DNA from: Candidatus Epilinea brevis
GTDB taxonomy: Bacteria; Chloroflexota; Anaerolineae; Epilineales; Epilineaceae
DNA length: 64,000 nt
Reading direction: 5' to 3'
Assembly: GCA_016710785.1 (NCBI GenBank)
Contig: JADJUE010000001.1
Span: 696,113-760,112, forward strand
A program made the position numbers and the translations under genes. The notes under the pieces were generated by a model, which worked only from the letters and a program-made list of their open reading frames with translations, had not been told where the DNA came from and ran no database searches. Within the stretch, counting starts at the first letter, position 1. Each line of letters opens with the position of its first letter. This document shows positions 18,139-25,844 of this stretch, in pieces.

Positions 18139-20525
18139 GCCTGCCGCGCCGCCCGCGCATCCACGTCCTCTACGAGCACGGGCCGGACCTGGCGCCCTAC
18201 AGCACGGCCTACATCCGGCTGATCCGGCCCTTCAGCCATCCCCTGGTGCGCGCCCACCTCGACGTCTCCTTCGGTCGCCGCCTGCCCGGCGAGCGGCTGG
18301 ACGCGGTCATCATCGACCGCCTGTGGCAGCCGCTGGCGGACCTGCCGCGCCTGGAGCGGCTCATCGCCGCAACCCGAGCCATGGGCGCCCCCCTGCTGCA
18401 TGCCCTGGACGACAACTTCCTGGACCTGCCCCTGGAGCGGCGCGACTGGGCCACGGCGGATCAGCCCGCGGTCCTCAGGCGCCTCCTGGCCGAGGCCGAC
18501 GGCTTTCTGGTGAGCACGCCGATGCTGGCCGAACGCCTGGCCTGGACCGGCCGCCCGGTCATGGTGGTGCCCAACGCCCTGGACGAGCGGCTGCTGGATG
18601 CCTCCCTGGTGGGTGCCGATATGCCCCTGTCGCGGGAGCGCGACCCTGGCGAATCCGACGTCGGCGTGATCGAAGCCGGTGCGCCCCGCCCCAGCCCGCA
18701 GCGCCCGCTGACCATCGGCTACATGGGCACCTACACCCATGACGGCGATCTGGCCCTGGTGCTGCCGGCCCTGCGTGCGGTCTGCGCCCGACATGCCAGC
18801 CGCGTGCGGCTGCAGTTGCTGGGCGTTGCCGGTCAGGAGGGCACCCTGGCCGCCCTCGCCGACCTGCCCCTGGACATCCTGCGCCTGACCCCGCCGCAGA
18901 TGGCCTACCCGGTGTTCCTGCCCTGGTTCACCCAGGTCCTGCGCTGGGACATCGGCATCGCCCCCCTGGCGGACACGCCCTTCAACCGCGCCAAGAGCGA
19001 CCTCAAGCATCTGGACTACGCGGCGCAGGGCGCGGCGGGCATCTTCAGCCGGGTGACCAGCTACCGCCACACGGTGCGCGACGGCGAGACGGGCCTCCTG
19101 GTGCCCAACAGCGTCGCCGCCTGGGAGGATGGCCTTGAGCGCCTGATCGGCGACGCGGCGCTGCGCGCGCGCCTGGCGACCGGGGCGGCGGATTACCTGC
19201 GGCGCGAGCGCAGCCTGGCGGTGATGGCCCCGCGCTGGACGGCGGCGGTGCTGGGGTTGCTGGCGGGTGGGGTTGGCGGGGGGGCTATGGGACGAATGGG
19301 ACCTATGGGACTTATAAGACCTATGGACGACCAGTTGCCGGATGAACCTCAATCGCAAGGCGTCTCCAGTCGGGCCACGGTTGGCGGCATAGGTCCCATT
19401 CGTCCCATAGGTCCCATTCGCCCCATCCCCACCCGCACCCCACCACCACCCCTGCGCCTCGCCGTGCTCCTGGAGCGCGACGGCGCCGGCCGGCCCCTGG
19501 CGCCGAGCCATCTGCGCCTGCTGCGGCCGCTGAGCCATCCGGCCCTGGCGGACCGGCTGGAGGCGCATTTCCCCACCCGGCCGGAAGCGCGCGGCCTGGA
19601 CGCCTTGGTGGTGGACCGCCTGTGGCGGCCGGACATCACCTTGCCGCTGATGGAAGCGGCCATCGCCCAGGCGCGGGCCGATGGGGCCGCCTTCGTGTAC
19701 AGCATCGACGACAACCTGCTGGACCTTCCGGCGGAGCGCACGGACTGGCCCTCGGCCGCGCATCTGGCCATCGTCCGCCACTGCCTGGCGGAGGCGGACG
19801 GGGTGCTGGTGTCCAGCCAGGCTCTGGCGGAGCGGCTGCGGCCGCTGACCCGCGGACGCATCGCCGTGCTGCCCAACGCCCTGGACGAGCGGCTGCTGCC
19901 GCGGATGGCGCGCGGAACGCCTCCCGATCAGGGTCCACAGGGCGAGCGGCCCTTGACGGTGGGCTACATGGGCACGGCCACGCATGATGACGACCTGGCC
20001 ATGGTGCTGCCGGTGCTGACCGAGCTGGCGGCCCTGCATCCGGGGCGCCTGAGCTTTCAGGTCATCGGCGGGGCCCGGCGGCGGTCCAGCCGCGAGGCCT
20101 GGCGGGCGGCGGGGCTGCCGGTGCGCTTCCTGAGCCCCTGGCCCACGGACGAGGAATACCCCAGCTTCCTGCCCTGGTTCGCGGCCCATGCCGACTGGGA
20201 CATCGCCATCGCCCCCCTCGTCGACACGCCCTTCCGGCGCTGCAAGTCGGACATCAAGTTCCTGGACTACTGCGCCCTGGAGACGGCGATCGTCCTCAGC
20301 GACGTGCCGCCCTACGCGGCCACGGTGCGCCACGGCGAGACAGGCCTGCTGGCGGCCAACACGCCGGAGGCCTGGCTGGCGGCCCTGGAGTCCTTGGTCG
20401 CCGACGACGCGCTACGGGCGCGCCTGGGCCAAGCGGCGGGGCGCTACCTTCGGGAAGAACGGGTGCTGGCGGTTCGGGCGGGGGATTGGGACGGGGCGAT
20501 CCGGGGCTTGTTAGGGATCGGGTGA
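18135..20525 (+). CDS. Tandem GT4-GT4 glycosyltransferase with repeat-derived linker
   Basis: The 796-residue protein consists of two homologous glycosyltransferase units, about residues 1-380 and 440-796. Each contains a DAVIIDRLWQP or DALVVDRLWRP segment, VPNALDERLL or LPNALDERLL, TIGYMGTYTHD or TVGYMGTATHD, and a C-terminal DLKHLDYA or DIKFLDYC followed by DGETGLLV or HGETGLLA. These are GT4-type donor-binding regions. The linker at about 380-440 is low complexity (repeats of GPM and GPI-RPI) and is encoded by a perfect 23-bp inverted repeat. The gene probably arose by tandem duplication, with the repeat as junction. ATG at 18135 overlaps the upstream stop as ATGA. Confidence 0.85.
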   Translation: MSLPRRPRIHVLYEHGPDLAPYSTAYIRLIRPFSHPLVRAHLDVSFGRRLPGERLDAVIIDRLWQPLADLPRLERLIAATRAMGAPLLHALDDNFLDLPLERRDWATADQPAVLRRLLAEADGFLVSTPMLAERLAWTGRPVMVVPNALDERLLDASLVGADMPLSRERDPGESDVGVIEAGAPRPSPQRPLTIGYMGTYTHDGDLALVLPALRAVCARHASRVRLQLLGVAGQEGTLAALADLPLDILRLTPPQMAYPVFLPWFTQVLRWDIGIAPLADTPFNRAKSDLKHLDYAAQGAAGIFSRVTSYRHTVRDGETGLLVPNSVAAWEDGLERLIGDAALRARLATGAADYLRRERSLAVMAPRWTAAVLGLLAGGVGGGAMGRMGPMGLIRPMDDQLPDEPQSQGVSSRATVGGIGPIRPIGPIRPIPTRTPPPPLRLAVLLERDGAGRPLAPSHLRLLRPLSHPALADRLEAHFPTRPEARGLDALVVDRLWRPDITLPLMEAAIAQARADGAAFVYSIDDNLLDLPAERTDWPSAAHLAIVRHCLAEADGVLVSSQALAERLRPLTRGRIAVLPNALDERLLPRMARGTPPDQGPQGERPLTVGYMGTATHDDDLAMVLPVLTELAALHPGRLSFQVIGGARRRSSREAWRAAGLPVRFLSPWPTDEEYPSFLPWFAAHADWDIAIAPLVDTPFRRCKSDIKFLDYCALETAIVLSDVPPYAATVRHGETGLLAANTPEAWLAALESLVADDALRARLGQAAGRYLREERVLAVRAGDWDGAIRGLLGIG
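19285..19410. repeat. Perfect 23-bp inverted repeat with 80-bp spacer inside a coding region
   Basis: Bases 19285-19307 are exactly the reverse complement of 19388-19410. The arms are built from the units GGGACGAATGG and GGACCTATG, and further near-copies (GGGACTTATAAGACC, GGTCCCATTCG) extend them. The element is a small MITE- or REP-like palindrome that stays in frame and supplies the linker between the two glycosyltransferase domains. Confidence 0.85.
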
Positions 20526-21779
20526 CGGCTGCCAGCCGCTGCCATCGCGCACGGCCTGCATCACCCGCTGGGACAGCGGCTGGGCCGCATAGGCATAGGG
20601 CGGCGCCTCCACCCTGGAATCATCGGCCAAGGCCCCCGCGTCCACCCCCACCGCGCGGGCGAAGCCGGGTGGGTCGCGCAGGTCCACGGGCAGGCCGAAG
20701 ACCTGGGTGGACCTGGGGCCGGGGATCAGCTGGCTCTGCTCCAGCAGCAGACGCCCGCCGTGGCTGACGTCGATGGCTGCACCGCTCCAGGTCTCCATCA
20801 GGACGTTGTACAGGTGAGCGTAGCCATAGCGCAGCTTGGGATGGCGGTAGGTCACGGCGCTGAAGAAGCTGTGATGCACGGTGAGGCGGATCTCGTTGTC
20901 CTCCGCGGTCCAGTCCTTGGAACCCACCAGCATGCCCTTGGCATGGTCCTCCAGGCGGCACCAGGACACGGTGATGCCGCTGCTGCGGTCGGTCACGTCG
21001 ATGAGCCCGTCATCAAAGCGGGCCAGGGTCAGGTGATCCAACCACACCCTGCTGCTGCGGTTGATGGACACCCCGTCGGCGTCGCCGTCGCTGACGATGA
21101 GGTGGCTGATGACGACGTTCTGCACCTCGTTCAGAAAGAAGCCCCCGCCGAGCAGCTCCACCCGATGTCCGCGGCCGTCCACGGTCTTGTCGGAGCGCAC
21201 GATGATCCGCTTGCGCAGGCGGATGACGCCGTCCACGGCGAAGCGCACCCAAGCGGGCCCAGGAGTCTCCAGCGCCTGGCGCAGGCTGCCTTCGCCGCGG
21301 TCTCCCAGGTGGGTCACCCAGACATCCGGCCCCGCCAGACCGCCGGTCACACCCGCGGTGCGGGCGAAGCCTTGTGCTTGGGCGAGGAGGGCGGCGCGGT
21401 CGGGGGCGGCAGGCGGTGCGGGGCTGAGGCTGGGGATGCCCGGCGCCAGGGCCTCGCCGTCGGCCCCGCCACCGGCGATGTCAGCCGCTGCAGTCGGCAG
21501 CACGGTTTCGGCCACCGGCGCTTCGGGCAGCGCGGTCACGGCCGGAGCCGGCGGGTCGTGGTCGACGAAGGGCAGGAGCAGATGGCCTCCGCCGGCGACT
21601 GAAGCGGAGTCAGGGCCGGCGGCCGGATCAAGGTCGGCGGCAGCGGGCGACGCAAGGCCCGCCGATGACGTCCGGACCGCCGACTGCGTCAGGTCCGCCG
21701 CGGGCACCGGGACGGTGGGCGTGGCGCGCGCACAGCCGATGAGCAGGAGCAAGGGCAGGACCGCGGGGAGGCATCGCAT
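20511..21779 (-). CDS. Polysaccharide lyase family 1-like lipoprotein
   Basis: The 422-residue protein begins MRCLPAVLPLLLLIGCARA: a lipoprotein signal with lipobox LIGC, so it is probably lipid-anchored. After a low-complexity region containing LLLPFV comes a right-handed parallel beta-helix of the pectate lyase (PL1) type: GEGSLRQALETPG, VDGRGHRVELLG, VWLDHLTLARFDDGLIDV, ITVSWCRLEDH, and VTYRHPKLRYGYAHLYNVLME. The last matches the R-H-P-x-x-R-x-G-x-x-H-x-x-N signature of PL1, in which the second Arg acts as base. Pectate lyases cleave by beta-elimination with calcium; the actual polymer is unknown. Its 3' end overlaps the glycosyltransferase gene by 15 bp. A consensus-like promoter sits only six bases upstream of ATG. 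Confidence 0.85.
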   Translation of the reverse strand: MRCLPAVLPLLLLIGCARATPTVPVPAADLTQSAVRTSSAGLASPAAADLDPAAGPDSASVAGGGHLLLPFVDHDPPAPAVTALPEAPVAETVLPTAAADIAGGGADGEALAPGIPSLSPAPPAAPDRAALLAQAQGFARTAGVTGGLAGPDVWVTHLGDRGEGSLRQALETPGPAWVRFAVDGVIRLRKRIIVRSDKTVDGRGHRVELLGGGFFLNEVQNVVISHLIVSDGDADGVSINRSSRVWLDHLTLARFDDGLIDVTDRSSGITVSWCRLEDHAKGMLVGSKDWTAEDNEIRLTVHHSFFSAVTYRHPKLRYGYAHLYNVLMETWSGAAIDVSHGGRLLLEQSQLIPGPRSTQVFGLPVDLRDPPGFARAVGVDAGALADDSRVEAPPYAYAAQPLSQRVMQAVRDGSGWQPSPDP

Positions 21780-21785
21780 CGAACC

Positions 21786-21814
21786 ATCATAGGGGATGCG
21801 CCGAGGGCTGCCAA
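21786..21814 (-). promoter_or_regulatory. Promoter of the PL1-like gene (leaderless)
   Basis: Reading the minus strand, TTGGCA (21809-21814) is followed after 17 bp by TATGAT (21786-21791), then six bases and the ATG at 21779. This is a good sigma-70-type promoter placed so that transcription would start at or next to the start codon. No Shine-Dalgarno can fit. Confidence 0.65.
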
Positions 21815-21900
21815 CGGGGCAACGGGGCATCGGGGCCAATAGGACAGGCTGCGCGCTACCAGCTGTCGCGAGGCAGCGGCAAACCGATGTGCGCCACGCC

Positions 21901-22554
21901 CTAACGCCCGAAGACCTCCACAAGCTCCAGCGACAGCTCCGACATCAAGGGCGAAGTCGCCGCCTGTCCGACACCGAACTGCCCATGCTCGCGATAACGA
22001 TCGCCATCCAAGACCAGGACGGTCAGGGTCCGCGTGTCCGGATCCGCGAGCCAGTACTCCTCGATGCCCGCCGCCGCATACTCCACACGCTTGGTCAACA
22101 GGTCGTGGTCGCGGTTGGAGGCGCTCAGGATCTCCACCACCAGGTCCGCCCCCGTCCAGAACTGCTCGCCCAGGCGCGCATCCGCCTGGTCGAGCAGGGC
22201 GAGGATGTCCGGCTCCCGGAATCGCCCGGGCGCCAGGCGCAGCTTCAGCGGCGCGAAGAGCACCAGGCCGCCGCGCGCTTGCAGATAGGCATCGAGCGCC
22301 CACAACAGGCGCTTGAGCACCAGCTGATGCGTCACCGTTGGCATGGGCAGGGTCTCCAATCGGCCATCGGCCAGCTCGATCAACTGGTTGGTGTCGCGCG
22401 TCAGCCAGAGGTAATCCTCCGTCGTCCAGGCCCCGGCCGGCGGGAGCAGGTCCAGGAGCTGGCTTGGGCTGGGCATCAGCGCCACGTGACTCGCACGGAC
22501 CGATGCGGCGGGGGACTCCGGCATCCGGGTGGCTCTGGCGCGGCTGTGGGACAT
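21901..22554 (-). CDS. Uma2 family (DUF820) putative restriction endonuclease
   Basis: The 217-residue protein shows the Uma2/DUF820 pattern: TTEDYLWLTRDTNQLIELADGRLE at the start of the domain, RFREPDILALL, and TGADLVVEILSASNRDHDLLTKRVEYAAAGIEEYWLADP. The P-D and V-E-I residues plus K of LTKR correspond to the PD-(D/E)xK nuclease core. Uma2 proteins are widespread in Chloroflexota and cyanobacteria, are often multicopy, and are poorly characterised. The start at 22554 is preceded by AAGGAG eight bases upstream, which decides against longer versions. It stands alone. Confidence 0.85.
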   Translation of the reverse strand: MSHSRARATRMPESPAASVRASHVALMPSPSQLLDLLPPAGAWTTEDYLWLTRDTNQLIELADGRLETLPMPTVTHQLVLKRLLWALDAYLQARGGLVLFAPLKLRLAPGRFREPDILALLDQADARLGEQFWTGADLVVEILSASNRDHDLLTKRVEYAAAGIEEYWLADPDTRTLTVLVLDGDRYREHGQFGVGQAATSPLMSELSLELVEVFGR

Positions 22555-22757
22555 GGGCAGCTCCTTGGCCGCAGATTCTAGGCCCCAGTAGGGAGCGAGA
22601 CAATGGGTGGCATCAGAGTCCACCACCGACCACGCCTCAAGCCCGACCCGGAGTCGGGTCCTCGTTACGCTTTCCGCGGTATCCCTGGATCGGATCCACC
22701 GATGGTGCGGGCACAGCGGACGCGGTCTGCCCACCGACGGCGGGTACCCAGCGATCG

Positions 22758-23057
22758 CCCCGGTGACTGAAAGTCACGGGCTCATCAAGACGAAACCCAC
22801 TAAAGTTGGGTTGGAGCAAGGGGTTTCCGATGGTGTATCATCGTGGGGACGAACTGATGGGTGTCAGCGCGTGTTGATCGCGGTTGATGTGTCGGTGTGC
22901 GGCGGGGCTGAGTTACCGGACGGGTCCATGCCCCGGATCAGGCTCGCAACAGTGGATCGACGCTCATCCACGCTGACCAGCCCTCCAACCATCCCGTGTA
23001 CCAACCCAGCTTTAGTGGGTTTCGTCTTGATGAGCCCGTGACTTTCAGTCACCGGGG
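22758..23057 (-). mobile_element. 300-bp palindromic non-autonomous element, copy A
   Basis: Bases 22758-22818 and 22998-23057 form long terminal inverted repeats. Each end carries two hairpin-forming units, GGTGACTGAAAGTCAC and AACCCACTAAAGTTGGGTT-like. Read on the minus strand, the whole 300 bp aligns with copy B at 25350-25646, including the inner 180 bp, at roughly three-quarters identity by eye. No coding frame of note lies inside. The structure fits a MITE mobilised in trans, perhaps by an IS200/IS605- or RAYT-type enzyme (inference). Confidence 0.8.
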
Positions 23058-23068
23058 CGGTCGTTGGG

Positions 23069-23160
23069 CACTCGCGGTCGGCGGATTCCCCGCAATCGCT
23101 CTGCACTCGCCGTCGGTGGATCCCCCGCAATCGCTCCACGCTTCCCGTCGGTGGATCCCG
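23069..23160 (+). repeat. 35-bp tandem repeat beside element copy A
   Basis: Two full units of 35 bp (23069-23103 and 23104-23138) and a partial third share the core CGTCGGTGGATCCCCCGCAA. The same core, inverted, occurs left of copy A near 22735-22757. The 22555-23220 intergenic stretch otherwise holds only copy A. Confidence 0.7.
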
Positions 23161-23220
23161 AAACAACCGCCGGGTCCGCGCTATTGATGCCCGGTGCCCC
23201 CCGAACAGGACTTGCTCCGC

Positions 23221-23676
23221 ATGCCCCCCATCCTCCCCGCCTACCTCGACCTGCTGCAAGAGCTCATCACCGCCTTGGACGCCGCCGTCGCCGACCTGCC
23301 CATCGAAGCCCTCGACTGGGTGCCTGGCACCGAGATGAACAGCCTCGCCGTCCTCGTCACCCATACGTGCGCCTCGGCCCGTTACTGGTTGGGCGAGGTG
23401 GCCGGCGGAATCCCCATGCATCGCGATCGGGCGGCGGAGTTTCAGGTGCGGGGGCTGGACGCGGGCCGGCTGCGCGGGCAGTTGGCCGACTTCCTGACCT
23501 GGGCCCACGATGCGGTGGCCCGGCTGGTAGACGCCGACTGGGGAGCGCCACGCCAGGTCGGCTACCGCGAGCAGCCGGTGACCGTGGGCTGGGCCCTGCT
23601 CCATGCCCTGGAACACAGCGCCCTGCACCTGGGCCATGCCCAGTTGACCCGGCAGCTCTGGGAACAGCGGGCATGA
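23221..23676 (+). CDS. DinB/YfiT-like putative metalloenzyme
   Basis: This is a protein of about 151 residues with the four-helix DinB fold. SLAVLVTHTCASARYWLGEV supplies the first helix His (H in LVTH), and VGWALLHALEHSALHLGHAQLTRQ supplies the C-terminal H-x3-H motif. Together the three His normally bind a metal. Family members include thiol transferases and damage-inducible proteins; the substrate is unknown. ATG at 23221 is chosen; a GTG at 23194 would add nine residues. It is coupled by ATGA overlap to the next gene. Confidence 0.8.
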   Translation: MPPILPAYLDLLQELITALDAAVADLPIEALDWVPGTEMNSLAVLVTHTCASARYWLGEVAGGIPMHRDRAAEFQVRGLDAGRLRGQLADFLTWAHDAVARLVDADWGAPRQVGYREQPVTVGWALLHALEHSALHLGHAQLTRQLWEQRA

Positions 23677-24032
23677 GCTTGTCGGGCGAACCGGACTCCC
23701 CCTCCGAAGCGGTCGCTTCCCCCTTGTTCCTCTGGGTCCAGATCTGGCTGCGGACGGGCGACGTGGACGGCTTCGCGGCCTACGAGCGGCCGGCCGCACG
23801 GGTCCTGGCACGGCATGGCGCGCGCATCGAGCGCGCCTTCCGGCCGCTCGATGCCGCGGAGGACCCGGCGCTGCCTTTCGAGATCCACCTGGTGAGCTTT
23901 CCCGATCAGACCTGCCTGGCCTCGTGGCAGGCCGATCCGGAACGCGCGGCGCTTCAGGAAGAGCGGGAGCGCTGCATCGCGCGGACAACGGTGATGGCGC
24001 TGCGGACGGTGAAGGGATACGACGGGAGCTGA
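23673..24032 (+). CDS. DUF1330-like small alpha-beta barrel protein
   Basis: The 119-residue soluble protein has two beta-alpha-beta units. PFEIHLVSFPDQTCLASWQAD followed by ERERCIARTTVMALRTV fits the DUF1330/ABM dimeric ferredoxin-like family. Its ATG overlaps the DinB stop codon (ATGA), so the two form an operon. No catalytic residues can be assigned. Confidence 0.72.
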   Translation: MSLSGEPDSPSEAVASPLFLWVQIWLRTGDVDGFAAYERPAARVLARHGARIERAFRPLDAAEDPALPFEIHLVSFPDQTCLASWQADPERAALQEERERCIARTTVMALRTVKGYDGS

Positions 24033-24209
24033 GACCATCAGGGTCAGGGCATCGGTTCGGGCGACCGGAGCAACCCCGAGGCCTGCCTGACTCGGCGTAA
24101 AGCCTCTGCGCGGTGAGACGACCCCGGTCCCCGATATCGAGGCGCCCGAGGAACCATCGACGAGCCGCTCGACACCATCACCCTGAGGAAGCGCCGCCCG
24201 GAGGTTCGA

Positions 24210-25289
24210 ATGTCCACGCATTTGTCCTGGATGGAATGGTCCCGCTGGATCCACGTACTGGTCTGGCCCGCGGCCGCTTGGGGCGCGCTGCGCATCGTGA
24301 CCGGGTGGGGGTACCGGCCCTTGCCGGTGCGACAGGACCGCTTGGGGGCCTTCGCGGGCTGGTTGGCGCTGACGGGGTGCTTCGGCGGCGTCACCCGCGC
24401 GATCACCGTTCTGCTGGGGTCTGGAGCCGTTCTGATGATGATGTTGGCGGATCTCTCCAACCCGTCTTCGGGCGAGTCCTCAGGCGAGTCATGGTTCTTC
24501 ATATCCTGGTACCTGGTCAACCTCGTCGTCTTGGGCACGGCATTTTGGACCGGATGGTGGCTGGTTCGCCGAATTGACTGGGAGCGCGTTGGAGGCAATG
24601 CGGCGCTCGATGTGCTGAAGCCTCCGGCGCCCGCCTGGCAACACGTGTACCTGTCGATAGCGGTTGCCCACGCCTTTCTATGGCCTCTCTCCGCAGTGAG
24701 CCAGCTGTTCGGATCTGCAATGGTTGGAGACGGTCTCATGGTGGCGGCACTCTATCTGGTCAGCCTCGCGCTGGCAGCCCGGCTCGCGGGCGGCTTGGTC
24801 GATGACCTGCTGGCCAGCAAGCTCATGGCAGCCAGTCCGGCGCCGACCGCTCCACGCTTGCGCCAGGTCCTGTGGGTCGGAGCGGTGGGACTGCTCAGCA
24901 CCGGCATCTCGGCGATCCCCAACGCCATCCTGGCCGTCCTGCCATTCTCGGCCGACATGGACCCCGCAACCCCTTCGGCATCGATCTGGCAGGCCTACCT
25001 CTGGATCGAACTCGCGCTGCTCGTAGGCCTTTCCATTCTGATGCTCCGACTGCTCCCCAAGCACCACCCGGAATCGGGTCCGCGCCACGCCTTCCGCGGC
25101 ATTCGGCGGATTGCCATCGCCATGGCTCTCGCAGGCGCGATGATGTGGCCGCTCGACTTCGCTCGCATGTTGCTCGGGTCGCTGGATGACTTCCGCCTGG
25201 GAGCGGTGGCGAGCCGCACCATCCTGATTGCCATCGCCATTGTCGTCGTCGGCTGGCTGTTCACTTGGCGACCACCGGTGCGGGACTGA
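24210..25289 (+). CDS. Multi-pass membrane protein of unknown function
   Basis: The 359-residue protein has about eight or nine hydrophobic spans spread over its length (for example ALTGCFGGVTRAITVLLGSGAVLMMM and AIVVVGWLF). A stretch of charged residues lies near the middle. GGAGG lies six bases before the ATG. It does not match a family I recognise. It is encoded between the two inverted copies of the 300-bp element. Codon use looks slightly less GC-biased than that of the neighbours (runs such as ATGATGATGTTG), but that is only a visual impression. Confidence 0.75.
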   Translation: MSTHLSWMEWSRWIHVLVWPAAAWGALRIVTGWGYRPLPVRQDRLGAFAGWLALTGCFGGVTRAITVLLGSGAVLMMMLADLSNPSSGESSGESWFFISWYLVNLVVLGTAFWTGWWLVRRIDWERVGGNAALDVLKPPAPAWQHVYLSIAVAHAFLWPLSAVSQLFGSAMVGDGLMVAALYLVSLALAARLAGGLVDDLLASKLMAASPAPTAPRLRQVLWVGAVGLLSTGISAIPNAILAVLPFSADMDPATPSASIWQAYLWIELALLVGLSILMLRLLPKHHPESGPRHAFRGIRRIAIAMALAGAMMWPLDFARMLLGSLDDFRLGAVASRTILIAIAIVVVGWLFTWRPPVRD

Positions 25290-25349
25290 GGGATGGCGCG
25301 GACCCGGCGGCCGCTGGGATTCCGGCGATAGCGTGGACCCACCGACCGC

Positions 25350-25646
25350 CCCGGTGACTGAAGTCACGGGCTCATTAAGACGAAACCCACTGAAGCTGGG
25401 TTGGTGCTCGGGATGGTTGAGGGGCTGATCAGCGTGGATGGGCATCGATCTGCTACTGCGAGCGTGGTCCGCATCATGAACCCATCCACTGACCAAGACC
25501 CATCCGACACCGCCTCATCAACCGCGATCCACATGCGCTGAAACCCATCGGTTCATCCCCACGCTGATACCCCATCGGAAACCCCTCGCTCGAACCCACC
25601 TTTAGTGGGTTTCGTCTTAATGAGCCCGTGACTTCAGTCACCGGGG
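25350..25646 (+). mobile_element. 300-bp palindromic non-autonomous element, copy B
   Basis: The ends 25350-25409 and 25587-25646 are inverted repeats with the hairpin units GGTGACTGAAGTCAC and AACCCACTGAAGCTGGGTT. The interior matches the reverse complement of copy A (shared blocks include ATCAACCGCGATC and CATCGGAAACCCC). It has no coding content. Confidence 0.8.
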
Positions 25647-25678
25647 TCGGCCGCCGGGTCACCGGGGTCGGCCGCCGG
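25637..25678 (+). repeat. Two perfect 21-bp direct repeats at the right end of copy B
   Basis: 25637-25657 and 25658-25678 are identical. The first copy overlaps the terminal ten bases of element B, so the end of the element together with its flank has been duplicated. A third partial start is seen at 25679. Confidence 0.8.
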
Positions 25679-25696
25679 GTCCCCGCCATCACCCGT

Positions 25697-25726
25697 TTGA
25701 CCCCAAGCCCCGCCCCGGCGTATGCT
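25697..25726 (+). promoter_or_regulatory. Likely promoter of the MpaB-family gene
   Basis: TTGACC (25697-25702), an 18-bp spacer and TATGCT (25721-25726) form a plausible sigma-70 promoter about 120 bases before the oxygenase gene. Confidence 0.5.
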
Positions 25727-25844
25727 CCCGCGCCTAGGGCTTTTGTGGCCCCGCGCCATTGTCCCCGACGCCCCGCGCAGACGGACGGAGGGGGCCGGTG
25801 AGCAGGGTCCGTGGTGCGAACGCTACGCCTGAGGAGGCATTGGC

